Shown: positions 36,723 through 48,089 of the stretch, piece by piece
How the letters are laid out: every line of letters begins with the position of its first letter
Position numbering within the stretch: the stretch's first letter is position 1
NCBI RefSeq assembly: GCF_933775445.1
Contig: NC_065872.1
Coordinates: 20,708,001-20,772,000 of the forward strand
Direction: 5' to 3'
DNA: 64,000 bases
Source of the DNA: Argentina anserina
Taxonomy: Eukaryota; Streptophyta; Magnoliopsida; Rosales; Rosaceae
Position numbers and translations under genes: made by a program
Notes under the pieces: generated by a model
Seen by the model: only the letters and a program-made list of their open reading frames with translations
The model's database searches: none
What the model was told of the DNA's origin: nothing

Positions 36723-39700
36723 AGGGAGTATTTCCAAATCATCAAATTTCCAGTTCCCGATAAACATTAATAATTTGGTATCCCAATCACGAGCAAAGCG
36801 TGGAAAACTGAAAAAAAAAATTGTCTTTCCTCTCAGGAATGAGGTGAAGTTGAAGTAGCATGGTTTTTACCATTCCCAATGAAGTTAAAAAGATAAAGAA
36901 AATCAGTCAACCCAAAAGAAACTCCCCACTTCAAACCCATCATCAAAAAGCCAACAAGTAGAGATAAGAGTTAGGGGTAAGTTGGAGAGGGTGTATGCCG
37001 AGCACGGCCCATACAAGGTGAAGAACTGGGTCAAGCGGGAATCTGGCATACTATAATTGGGAATTTGACATGATAAGAGCATCATCCGGAATGTTTTTGC
37101 TGATACAACATGCTTTTGAGGGAAGGTTGGAAACAATGACTGATGGAGTACTGACGTATTTGCTTGTTATAGATTACAATATTTTGTTGTTTGGCTTGTC
37201 TAAAGAATTTCCTATGTCGGGTTGGTCGTTGGAGGGAAGCTTCATGCGAGCCATGGGGAAGCTACAAGAAAAGAAGAAGACAAGATTAGGGGAATTGAAT
37301 AGGGGGGCAGGTACGAGTAAAGAAGACGTGCAAGGGGAGGTTAGTTTGTAAAAATTTCTAAAGATGACACTTTCCAGAGGAGTATGACACGGGTGTAAAA
37401 AGTTTAAGAGGTGGGAATAAGGAGGAACCCTAGGATCACGTAGATATATATGAGAGGAAGGCAAGTCCAAATACAATTAGGACTTGGTAAGGAGACAATG
37501 GTAAGGAGAAATCAAATCGTGTAAATGGTCTAAATCGTCTAAATAAATAAAAAAGAAAAGAAGGGAAAGATAGTAGAGCGCCTGTCTCGGAGAGAAGGCA
37601 AGGTGACGTTTGCCTATCGTACTTTGTAAATTTTCAGATCGTCTATAAACGTAAGACAATCGTATGTTTCGGAGAGGGGGCAATTGTTCGTCCAAACAAA
37701 AGGGAAAAGTGAAGATGTTCGTCTTTCGCGAGAATGTAGCGAGCGAATCCTCATAAGGAGAGATGATTGCTAGACAATCGCTAGATGACAACGTGATGAA
37801 GGTATCTGACCATAAGGGAATTGAGAGAAAACCTCGAAAGCAAGGGAACATTGGCAATCGACCGTTGAAGAGTGTAAGAGAGAACCTTGGAATTTCCCTT
37901 TTGAAGAATTTTTGAAAGAGAAATTTGGTGGCATTGTGGGAGAAATAAGTATTATTTACAATAACATTAATGAAGAAAATACAAAGAGGAAAGACACATT
38001 GAATAGAGGAAATTATTACGTCAAAATGATTGTGGCAATGAAGAAGGTAGTTGAATGTGACTTGAATGACAGTTATAACTTAGTTGGTTGTAATGACTAG
38101 TGAATACTCAGTATGAAACCGACACAATAAGGAGATATGAATGTTGTAACTTACCGTCAAAATAAATGAGTAATGTTGGGGAACATACACAAGTGCACAT
38201 GAATGCCATTGTTAATGACGATCATAAAATTTATTTAACGCCAAAGGAGAAGTTTAACTATATAAAGAAGGTATTGCACAAGAGGTGAGATATCTGATTC
38301 TGATAACAAGAACTTAAAACAACTAAGAAACATCCTAACTTTGGGGTCAGAGGGTTTTCTAAAGGTACCCCCTTCCTCTTGCCAATGAACAAACATCCAA
38401 TATGCAGGAGGAGAACGAGTCGAACGTCGGTCCTCGGTCAGCTTCCACCCGCAATCATCCAACTTAGTGAGTCAAATGTCCTGGTAGAATTTTTCATCAC
38501 CAACAACGAGCTAAAGAGATCGAATTTGAACCAAACCAAAGGTGAGGGAAGATAATTTTAGAGACAGAATTATCTATATACCTTTCACTGTATATTAATC
38601 AGTTGATGCGATAAGACGATGTTAACCTCCAGACACCAAAATTGGCTCGGGGTCAAAACATCAGACACGGTTATGATATTTTCAAAATTTGAGATATGAA
38701 ACTTTATAATAGCTGAAAGATGAGATAATATTTTGATCATTTTCTCTTGGTTCTAAGTTGTTTAGCCTTTGGGAGTACCCAAATAAATGTAGGAGAGATA
38801 AAATAATGCATGTGAACGTGGTGATGTTGTGTCTTGCTTTTGTCAGGGGCAACCACTACTGTTGGTTAGGGGAAATTGACTTAGCCATATGACCTACGAA
38901 TATATAAGTAAAACAAGAACATGAAGATTTCATGTCAACTTCTCCAAAGACGTAAGCCAGTTATCATATAAAAAAGAAAAGAGGGGTATGCGGTCTCATA
39001 GACCCTTGATTTTACTGATGAATGATTGTATCCCAAGACCCTTAATTTATATTGAAGTCCAAGGCTGGTTGCATAAGTAATTTCCTATTTGAACTGAGGA
39101 AAATATGGGGAAATCAAATAATATTTATGCCCTAATGCAAAATCACTCACTAATCAAGGTTATTAGCAACTGATTCTACAAGTGCTTATTTGTCGATTCT
39201 TTTCATACGAACATGGTGGAATAACTACCACTTTATTTCAGTTTGGTGATTTACCCCATTAGAATTTCAGAGGTCAATTAAAATTTCCTTCAAAATAAAA
39301 CAAGATGTTTAGCAATCCTGACGGAATTGAGAATCCTTATGTTTTAAGGAGTTCTTACAACTTTAGAAACTCATCCAAAACCTTTTGATAATCTCTACAA
39401 ATTTTGGATCCCTACAAATTTGGGAATATCTTACAAATTCAAGAGTTCTTACAAATTTGAAGGAACATCTACACATAGTGGGGCTCTTAAAGCTAGCTCC
39501 AAAAATTCATCAAGTCAAAGGCTAAACTTCAACTTGCACTTTCGGCACGTGACTACAACATGTCTACGGTGCACCTTGAAGTGGGAACATTTGTAGACTT
39601 ATAAAATGTTATGAAATAAATAATATTCACGAAATGATTATATCAACTACATGACCAATTAGGGCATTTAGACATTTAGTCAACATAAATTTTCTTTGCG

Positions 39701-39804
39701 ACATGCACTTAATCCATTAAAAACATTTTCATCTTTCTAATACTACACCTCCTGATGTGGTTACTCCCAAGGTTCAAGATTCTCTGATATTTCCGATATA
39801 TCCT
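36723..39804. other. Unclassified repeat-like DNA
   Basis: No supported gene. Short frames occur (for example 37070-37351) but none carries a domain I recognise. The stretch is likely made of further degraded elements. At 39330-39480 the phrase TACAAATTT recurs several times. Confidence 0.3.
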
Positions 39805-41074
39805 CTGTTATCTCCCTTAAAAAAACGATATATCTTAGGAGTAAATATCTTATTTTTTCTCGTATCTGCGATATTTCTCTGATAACATAAAATATCTCCA
39901 ATATTTACGATATATCTAATATATCTTCAATATTTTAGAGATTATCCAAAAAATGTTATTTACAATTTTTTATCTCAACTTGAAGATGTCTCGGACTCTC
40001 GGAGATGAGTTTTTGATTAATTAATCACCTCGAGCCTTGAGCGATATCAAAAAGAAGACTAGAAGAGTAGTACCTCAATCGGCTAATTTTTAATTTTTCG
40101 TAAAAGAAATCTGGATGAGGAGTGAAAGTTCAAATCTTAACTCTTAAGAGTCAAGCTATATTAGTGACAAGTGCTCTCCTTGACCTCAATGATGAAAATG
40201 TCAACCTCCTCCACACGTCATAGAAAAGGCAACTGATTTTGGAATTATGTATATAAGGTATTATCTGATGAAGTTGGAGACCCGGAAAATGATTCTGATA
40301 ATGCTAGTGTGTGGGGCAGCGTAGCAACTTCAGATAGTTCAGATGATGGTGATGGTGGTGGTGGTAATGGTGATAGTAGTGGCGAAAGTCGACAAGGTGG
40401 TGGAGATACATGGTTTGAATATGGACAATCTTATGTAGGTGGAGGATTTGAGCAGTTTACTTGTGAAAGTAATTTTGATCATGCTACCCAAGATGAGGAT
40501 CATGGATCTAGAGCAGATGGTCATGGTGCGCAACAACAAAATATGTGTGGGAGGAGGACAAGAGGGGTCATTGATGATCAAAGTATTATATCTGATATTA
40601 CTTTAGTTGTCTTCAGTTTTGATTCTATATTGATAGAGCACAAAGCATAGTGGGACGTCAAATACAAGGTACAAAATCTTCCTCCGATATCTCCCTTTTT
40701 CAAAAAAAAAGATATATCTTAGGGGTAAATATCTTATTTTTTCCCGTATCTGCGATATTTTTCTGATAACATAAAATATCTCCGATATTTACAATATATC
40801 CAATATATCTTCGATATTTTAGAGAAATATCTGAAACATTTCACTTAAATTTTTTTTACTCAACTTGAGGATGTTTTAGACTCTCCTTGATCTGGAGTTT
40901 TTGATTAATTAATCAACTCGAGCCTCGAGGGATATAAAAAGTAAGACTAGAATAGTAATCCTTCAATCGGCTAATTTTTTATTTTTCGTAAAAGATATCG
41001 AGATGAGGAGCAAAGGTTCAAGTTTTAACTCTTAAAAGTCAAGCCATATCAGTGACCAGTGCTCTCCTTGACCT
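39805..41074 (+). repeat. Direct repeat pair of about 385 bp
   Basis: A segment rich in GATATATC/CGATATTT words runs from about 39805 to 40187 and recurs from about 40684 to 41074, about 880 bp apart. The copies agree along their full length, including CGTAAAAGA and TGCTCTCCTTGACC. They bracket a hAT-like coding scrap and precede another, so they may be copies of one intron or flank duplicated with it. Confidence 0.8.
40188..40650 (+). pseudogene. hAT transposase C-terminal tail fragment
   Basis: From about 40270 an open frame encodes an acidic Asp/Ser-rich then Gly-rich tail (GESRQGGGDTWFEYGQ, SYVGGGFEQF, ATQDEDHGSR) like the C-terminus of some plant hAT transposases. The text just after the first direct repeat (GATGAAAATGTCAACC) is close to GATGAAAATGGCAACC at 41580, tying this scrap to the one downstream. 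The domain call is moderate. Confidence 0.45.
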
Positions 41075-41159
41075 TAAGGGAATCCAAAATAAAGGCTCAC
41101 AACTCACAACGTAGTCTCACACTCTCATGAAGGTCATAAGAGAATATCCAGAATTCCAG

Positions 41160-41606
41160 ATAAATAGTGAGTTTTCGAGTAATTTCAGTAATAACTGTTC
41201 TCCTCGAGGAATATAGTTCCTTTACAGCTGATTGGTGGGCACAATGGGGGTATTCTACACCAAACGTATCAAGAATTTCCATACGTATTTTAGCACAAAC
41301 GGCTTCCTCTTCTGCTTGTGAAAGAAATTGGAGTACTTTTGCTCGTATTCATACAAAGCAAAGGAACCGTCTTGCATATCAGAAATTGGAAAAACTCGTA
41401 TACTACTACTACAACATGAATGTTACGACTACGTGATAAACAAGCAAAGGATATCAATATGAAGTTAGGACTACGTGATCAATGAAAACAACTATATCGA
41501 TCTACTTCATGTTGCTAGTGAACCACTTCAGAATGACATTGATCATCTTCATGATTGGATTATGCATGCACACCTCGATGATGAAAATGGCAACCCTCCA
41601 ACTGTG
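41160..41606 (+). pseudogene. hAT transposase dimerisation-domain fragment
   Basis: One frame reads DWWAQWGYSTPNVSR, then ILAQTASSSACERNWS and HTKQRNRLAYQKLEKLVY, the strongly conserved C-terminal dimerisation region of plant hAT transposases. A stop at 41436 and a shift follow, then acidic text to about 41606, where Athila RT sequence begins abruptly. The catalytic N-terminal part is missing. Confidence 0.8.
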
Positions 41607-42566
41607 TGCACCGAATTTTGCTTGAAGATAGTGCCAAACGAACCAAGGAAGGTCAGAGACGTCTTCACCCACCAATGATGCAAGTTGTCAAGGATGAGAT
41701 CACTAAGTTGCATGATTGTGGCGTGATCTACCCCATCTCGGATAGTAGGTGGATCTATCTCATTCAAGTTGTGCCAAAGAAGTCCGGAATCACTGTGGTG
41801 AAGAACAAAGATAACGAGTTGGTGCCTCAAAGGACAGTGACCGGTCACCGTGTGTGTATCGACTTTAGGAAGCTCAATGCTACAACAAGGAATGACCATA
41901 TGCCGTTGGCATTCATTGATCAAATGCTTGAGAGGTTAGCTGGTCATTCTTTCTATTGTTTCCTTGATGGATATAGTGGATACAATCAAATTAGTGTTGC
42001 GGAGGAAGATCAAGAGAAGACTACATTCACATGCCCTACATTTATGCAATGCTCCAGGTACGTTTCAACGTTGTATGTATCACATTTTCTCTGAGTATAT
42101 TGGTTTTAAAATTGAAGTTTTCATGGATGATTTTTCTGTTTATGGTGAAAATTTTGAAACATCTCTAGAGAATGTTGAACTTGTGCTTAAACGTTGTGAA
42201 AAAACTAACTTGGTTTTGAATTGGGAAAAATGTCATTTCAGGGTTACGCAAGGCATTGGCTTAGGCCATATTGTTTCATCTAGAGGAATTGAGGTTGATA
42301 AGTCTAAAATAGATCTTGTGCGTCACTTAGTCCTCCCCACAAGTGTGAGGGATGTTCGATCGTTTCTTGGACATGCAGGTTTCTATCGTAGGTTTATCAA
42401 GGACTTTTCCAAGATTACGAGACCAATGAGTTCATTGCTTCAAAAAGACGTTCACTTTCACTTTGATGATGATTGCAAGCATGCATTTAAGACCTTGAAG
42501 AGGCTCTTAACTTCGACACCAATCATGGCACCGCCGGATTGGTCCTTGCCATTTGAGTTGAGGTAA
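41607..42566 (+). pseudogene. Athila-like reverse transcriptase, frameshifted and truncated
   Basis: RT sequence starts abruptly in the fingers region (QVVPKKSGITVV, RVCIDFRKLNA, FLDGYSGYNQI). A deletion near 42040 removes about a dozen codons between TCP and LCNAP and shifts the frame. The second frame carries the catalytic FMDDFSVYG box and the connection region (FLGHAGFYRRFI). It stops at 42566, where most of RNase H is deleted, and integrase text resumes in another frame. The polyprotein is inactive. Confidence 0.85.
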
Positions 42567-43870
42567 GTGAGCCATGGTATGCAGATATTGTCAATTATCT
42601 TGTTTCTAAGCAATTTCCGGATACTTTATCGCATGCTCAAAAGAATAGACTCAAGGCATTAGCTAAGTATTATGTTTGGGATGAACCATACTTGTGGAAA
42701 CATTGTGTTGATCAAATCATTAGGAGGTGTGTCCCTGAATCTGAACATCATTCTATACTTACTTTTTGCCATTCTGAATCTTGTGGAGGACACTTTGGTT
42801 CACGTAGGACTGCTCTTAAGGTGTTAAAATGTGGTTTCTTTTGGCCTACGATTTTCAAAAATGCATATCATTTTTGCATGACTTGTGATAGATGCCAACG
42901 CATGGGAAACTTAGGATCTAGAGATCAAATGCCTATGACACCGATTATATATGTTGAAATATTTGATTGTTGGGGTATTGATTTCATGGGACCTTTTCCT
43001 AGATCTAATGGTTTCTTGTACATACTCGTTTGTGTTGATTATGTTTCGAAATGGGTGGAAGCAAAAGCCACCCGGACTAATGATTCTCGAGTTGTTGCAG
43101 ATTTCCTTCGTTCTAACATTTTCTCTAGGTTTGGTATGCCGAGAGTTATCATTAGTGATGGAGGATCTCACTTTTGCAACCGGACCATTGAGGCATTGTT
43201 GAAGAAGTATGGAATCAAGCATAAGGTTGCTACGCCTTATCACCCCCAAACAAGTGGACAAGTGGAGCTATCTAATCGTGAGATCAAGAGAATTTTGGAG
43301 AAGTCTGTTGGACCATCACGCAAGGATTGGTCTCAACGATTGGATGATGCTCTTTGGGCCTATAGGACGGCATACAAGACTTCTCTTGGCATGTCACCAT
43401 TTCGTTTAGTCTATGGCAAGGCGTGCCATCTTCCTGTGGAGCTTGAACATCGTACATGGTGGGCTGTGAAGAATTTTAACATGGACATTGATGAGGCCGG
43501 ATTGCATAGGAAGTTGCAATTGCATGAGCTTGAAGAGATTAGGAATGAGGCCTATGATTCGGCAATGGTTTACAAGGAGAAGACTAAAACGTTCCATGAC
43601 CGTATGATTAGGAAGAAACGCTTTGTCGTTGGGCAGAAAGTTCTTTTGTTTAATTCTCGACTTAAGTTGTTTCCTGGTAAATTACGTTCTAGATGGATAG
43701 GTCATTTCATTATTACTAACGTTTTTCCTTCTTGTGCTATCATGATAAAGCGTATGGTGAAAGGCACCGAATTTCAGGTCAATGGACATCGCTTGAAGCC
43801 TTATTTGGAGAATATGGAGAATCATGTGATTGAGGAGACGTCTCTCCTTGATACTACGGCAAGCAAGTGA
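42567..43870 (+). pseudogene. Athila-like integrase, core frame intact
   Basis: An open frame (392 codons from 42692, with readable text from 42570) encodes a full gypsy integrase. It has the HHCC zinc-binding N-terminus (HHSILTFCH … CMTCDRC) and the DDE core with GIDFMG, SDGGSHF and GQVELSNRE. It then has the C-terminal [14 protein letters not shown] tail. The motif residues look present. The element as a whole is dead because RT is broken, RNase H is deleted and the LTRs are missing. Confidence 0.85.
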
Positions 43871-45690
43871 TGTTTTTGGAGATAGTCTAGGCTATAGACT
43901 CTAAACGTAAGCCAATGAAGGAGCCATCAACGAGTGTTTGCATTTTCTTATCCCTTATCTCTTTTTAATTTTCGTTGCTTTTCTTATTGTACATTGAGGG
44001 AAATGTAAGTTTTAAGTGTGTGGTGGGGTATTCATCATTTGTTGTATTCTATTGTATGTTGCTTATGTGTTTCAATTCTGTTGTTTTGTTGTTTGTTGTT
44101 TTTCGATTTTTAGAGAAATTTTTGGTTTTGTTTTTCGATATTTAAGTTGTTTTGTTTTTGTTTTGTGTCTTAGGTATACCTTTAACTGTCAAGAATGAGT
44201 TGATCTTCGAATTTATGGTTGATAGATGATCATGATATTGAAATGAACTTCATTGTTATTTGACGGTTAATCAATGTGTAGAAATTGTACGAACATGTAG
44301 TAGATGAGGATTTTGAAACTTAGGTACATAATGAGCATGTTCCTTACTTGTTTGAATTCATGTAACTTATGTGAGTTTCGAGCAATATATGTGCCTTTCT
44401 TTGGAGAGTTTATTCTATCGTTTCTTGGCTTTATAACCTCATTACATCTATCTTGATCAATTCATATGTCATAGAATTGCAATGAACTAGAGAATGCTAG
44501 AACTTACTTTGTGAACCTTTTCGAAGTTTTATGTCATAATAAACTCTGATTTTGAAAAGGATTGTTGGATCTTTTTAGGATTTCCACAACTTTAAGCCAA
44601 ATAGCCGTGTATTCCCTATTTGAGCTCTGCTTGGGACACCTTAGTTTTAACCCCTTTGAGCCTATGTTAAGCCTTTTCTTTCATTACCAACATGTTATAT
44701 CCTTGCTTAGTATAGTTATATCTCTACGTTTTCTTTGAGACTTGGCAGAGCCGATTTTTTGATGTTAATATGGAGTGATGATTTGATTCAAGTGTGGGGT
44801 TATGCTATTGTATGTAAGTATGCCGTGAAAAGAGTATGGAAAATAAAAAAATCAATAGATGCCGTGTGAAAAGAAGAAGAAAAAGTATATATACACGGCT
44901 TGAGAAAAAAATGGAAAGAATGATGAAAAGATCTCAGCATACATGTTGTTTATGTGAATTTGGAGTTGTGATGTATTTGTTGAAGGCTCAATAATGTTAT
45001 ATTTTAGCCTTTGTTCGTTTTCACAATGTTGAAAGTGAAGGATGGGTCCAACATGATGATATTTGACCCTTATTTATGAAGTATGGCGACATATTGTGGA
45101 TGTTTTGCTCTGCTAAGTATTGAGGATGACCTTTGTGATTCCTTTACCCTGAAAAATGATATCCATGCCGAGCCTAAGCCTACCTTTTTCTAAAGATCTG
45201 CATGATTCTTAAAATGAGTAGCTCTTGATCTGTGGAGTTTGTTTCATGAGTAAGCATATGGTTTGGGTTCATTTGTGCATATGATTGGTATCTTTCATGA
45301 GGTTTTCGATTTCACTATGTTTATAACTCTTGTGTGTGAAAAGCTTTTAAGCATATGGCATGTTCTTGAGAGAAAAGATTTGGAGTGCATATCTTTTGTG
45401 AGTTGAATTTGAACTTGTTTTGAACATGTCGAGCTTAATTTCACCTTTGTTTCTGCCATGTCTTACTTGTTAAATGAAATCTCATGTTTATTAACCATTG
45501 AATTCATCTTATTTATTTCGATTGAATGTTATTCTTGATGCTATAAGTTTGAAGATCTCTGAGACAACATGTTGAAGGCATTGTAGGTTGAGTCATTAGT
45601 TTTAATTGTTTTGATTTAGCTTTATGTTTTGATTTCTCTTTTTAGTGTTTGCTAAGGGACTAGTAAAGTCTAAGTGTGGGGTACTTTAAT
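43871..45690 (+). mobile_element. Athila-like 3' internal region (forward)
   Basis: Non-coding stretch after integrase. It contains ATTGAGGGAAATGTAAG with TAAGTGTGTGGTGGGG near 43995 and a polypurine-like TAAGTGTGGGGTAC at about 45671-45684. The 3' LTR expected next is absent and is replaced by PIF/Harbinger sequence. It is the counterpart of the reverse region at 25.3-27.1 kb. Confidence 0.6.
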
Positions 45691-45775
45691 TTAATATTTA
45701 CTGTCTTTTTTCCAACTTTTTTTGAATCATTTCTAAAAAATATTATTTTTCAGATACTTTTTTGTTATTTTATAG

Positions 45776-46233
45776 GAAAATATTATTTGGTAGATACGGG
45801 TTACCCAAAGACGAATGAATATTTGGGACCTTATAAAGGTCTAAAAAAACATTTTCAACAATACAAAGAGCGGAAACCAAGAAATGCAAAAGAGATATTT
45901 AACCGAGCACACTCTTCTCTTAAAAAGCGTTATAGAACGAACAATTGGTGTTTGAAAAAAACAAGGAAGATTTTATAGGACATCTAAGGTTTTTCATTCG
46001 AGAAACAAGTGAAGATTGTTATTGCAACCATGACTCTTTATCATTATATAAGAAGACATGCAAATCTTGATGCCCATTTTGTTTGTTCAGCAGAAAGGGT
46101 GGTTGACATACCAAATGATGAGATAGAGATGGATAATGATGGAGGAGAAAATGAGCTTGGTCATGATGCACGAGAAATTAAAGCAATAAGAAATGAAATA
46201 ACTCAAAGTTTGATGAGTGCGTGTATAACATGA
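45776..46233 (+). pseudogene. PIF/Harbinger transposase C-terminal fragment
   Basis: After an intron-like TTTTATAG, the frame reads KYYLVDTGYP, YLGPYKGLKKH and KEIFNRAHSSL, the C-terminal block of the DDE_4 nuclease of PIF/Harbinger transposases. The frame then shifts and stops near 45978, and acidic tail text continues to about 46233. The N-terminal two-thirds is missing. Confidence 0.8.
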
Positions 46234-46631
46234 AATTATTTGATGCAAATGAAAAATATATTTTGTTGTTTGGTTTTGTAATTTAGTTGAATGTGTTAAG
46301 ATATTTTTAATATTATTTGTGTCGATGACAAATGTGTTTTGTTATTAAGTAAAAAAAGAAATAAAAAATTCATATTGTATTTGCAAAGAATAAGCCAAAA
46401 TTGGAAAATATACAAAATTTAAATTATTTGGTGTCCAAAATTGTCATTATACAAACACAAAGCATAAACCAGTTTGAGTTTACCAAACACTTTGCACAAT
46501 TTATGCTACTAAAAATCACTTAAAAAAGTCAGTTTATCAAACAGTCAGCTACTTAACTTATCAGAAACTTATTCTCAGAAATAAGTATAAGTCAGCTTAT
46601 CTTATAAGTCACAACTGCGCCAAACACACCC
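46234..46631 (+). mobile_element. Probable right end of the PIF/Harbinger element
   Basis: AT-rich sequence ending GCGCCAAACACACCC at about 46631; its reverse complement GGGTGTGTTTGGCGC has the look of a terminal inverted repeat. No left partner is present in the window. Confidence 0.4.
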
Positions 46632-46799
46632 ATAACTGCCTAATTATAATCTCATTGTTATCTAAGTGTATGTCAGACATCGCTTATTCTTTGTTACAAG
46701 TTAGAAGTTAAATATCTAGTAGGCTTTACACAACACTTATGAAAATGCAATTGTTGTATGAAATAATTTTATGAAGTAGTATTAAACCACTGACTAGGT

Positions 46800-47074
46800 A
46801 TAATATATGTACTATCTCACTAAGTACGGTATATGTTTTAGCAAGAGGTTATTCTCCGATGTCTGATATGCATTCAGTAGTCGGGCTCTTAAACACCACT
46901 TTATTTGGTACTCAGACAACACTTTTTGTCCATTGTAATAGAGTAAGCAATTTTGCTGCTCATAGACTTACAACTGTAGGTTACAAAGTTGCTTATGCTA
47001 CTACTTGGACTCAGCAAGCCCCTAGGATCATTCTACATGTGCTTGCAAAAGATTGTACCTATTCTTCTGCTTAA
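46800..47074 (+). pseudogene. RNase H-like (RVT_3) fragment, LINE-derived
   Basis: A frame of about 71 codons to 47074 contains VHCNRVSNFAAHRL followed by TTWTQQAPRII. This resembles the last part of the RNase H-like domain carried by plant non-LTR retrotransposons, where NxxAHRLA recurs. There is no upstream RT, so it is a scrap. Confidence 0.5.
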
Positions 47075-47533
47075 TGTCTTAATGAAAGCAATCCCACTAA
47101 AAAAAAGGTGGGTATGTAGAATATATAATTCAAAATAGGTTAAGTATGTAGAAAAAGATGTAAATAAATATTTTGATTAAAAAAATAATCCTCATTTAAA
47201 GAATTATTTTATTTTATTTAAAAAATATATACATATAAAATGACAGCATTATCTATCATGTGCATGATATGTGACACAAAATTAGATAAAAACAGTTAAA
47301 CTAACGGAAGGAATCCAAATCGGCAATTTTTACTATGTTTAGAAAGTATATTGACACAATTGTAAGGTATATTGACACAATTTTTATTAAGTTTAGAATG
47401 TATATTAACGCAATTTTTACTAAATTTAGAGTGTATTTTAGTAATTTTATAAAAAAAAAAAGCAAAATTTGAGGCTGAAATAGAATCGGGTCGCCTAGTT
47501 ACATACCATGTGGTACTAGTTCACAGAGCTAAA
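47075..47533. other. AT-rich spacer
   Basis: No gene seen. There are short repeated phrases (TATATTGACACAATT and TATATTAACGCAATT around 47345-47415). Confidence 0.4.
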
Positions 47534-47965
47534 TGTCACATCCCGCCAAACTTATCCAAATTTTACTTTTAGCATTCTAGACGGATTCAGAATTGTTCCG
47601 TAACTCTCTGGAAGATCCTAGAAGATGTTGGAAGTCTCAAGAAGCCTTAAGACATTTCCGGATTTCTCTAGAGTCATTGAGATGCTAAGGGAACTAGACC
47701 ACTCCAGAATTCTCTAGAACACTTAAGGTTCATCTTAGACTTGTGTAGACTTGTATAGAGTTCTCTAGAATTCTCTACATTGTACATAGTTCTAGAATTC
47801 TCTAGAACTAGTGAAGTAGGATGAGAAAGCCTATAAATAGCAAGACAGGCCTCTCATTTCATTCACACTTATAAGCTTTATTTCTTTGTTCAATATAAGT
47901 TCTTTTTCGAGATATTATCTTTACATTTCAATTATTCTATTAGAGTATTTGCGAGAGTAAGACTA
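47534..47965 (+). mobile_element. Short gypsy-like LTR next to NDUFS1
   Basis: It begins TGTCACATCCCGCC, a common start for plant gypsy LTRs. It is dotted with near-palindromic TTCTAGAATTCTCTAGA words. It has TATAAATA at 47832-47839 and then a pyrimidine-rich leader. The end is uncertain (a TTACA at 47925 or further on), and no target duplication was found. It lies directly upstream of NDUFS1 in the same orientation. Confidence 0.5.
47832..47839 (+). promoter_or_regulatory. TATA box upstream of NDUFS1, inside the LTR-like sequence
   Basis: TATAAATA with a GC-richer flank, about 250 bp before the NDUFS1 start codon. No comparable box lies between it and the ATG. Whether it drives the LTR only or also NDUFS1 is not known. 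Confidence 0.5.
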
Positions 47966-48089
47966 ACTTAACGTAAAAAAAATTGCTGAGGTGGCACAAG
48001 TCGCATAACAAAAGAGGAAGCTCGTTACATAAAGCTCAGATCTCTCCCTCCTCCTCACTCCCTCACCGAATCTCATTTCACGCAAAACT

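Noticed and set aside
37070..37351. 93-codon forward ORF in unclassified DNA
   Set aside because: No recognisable domain and no splice or codon evidence; length is within chance expectation.
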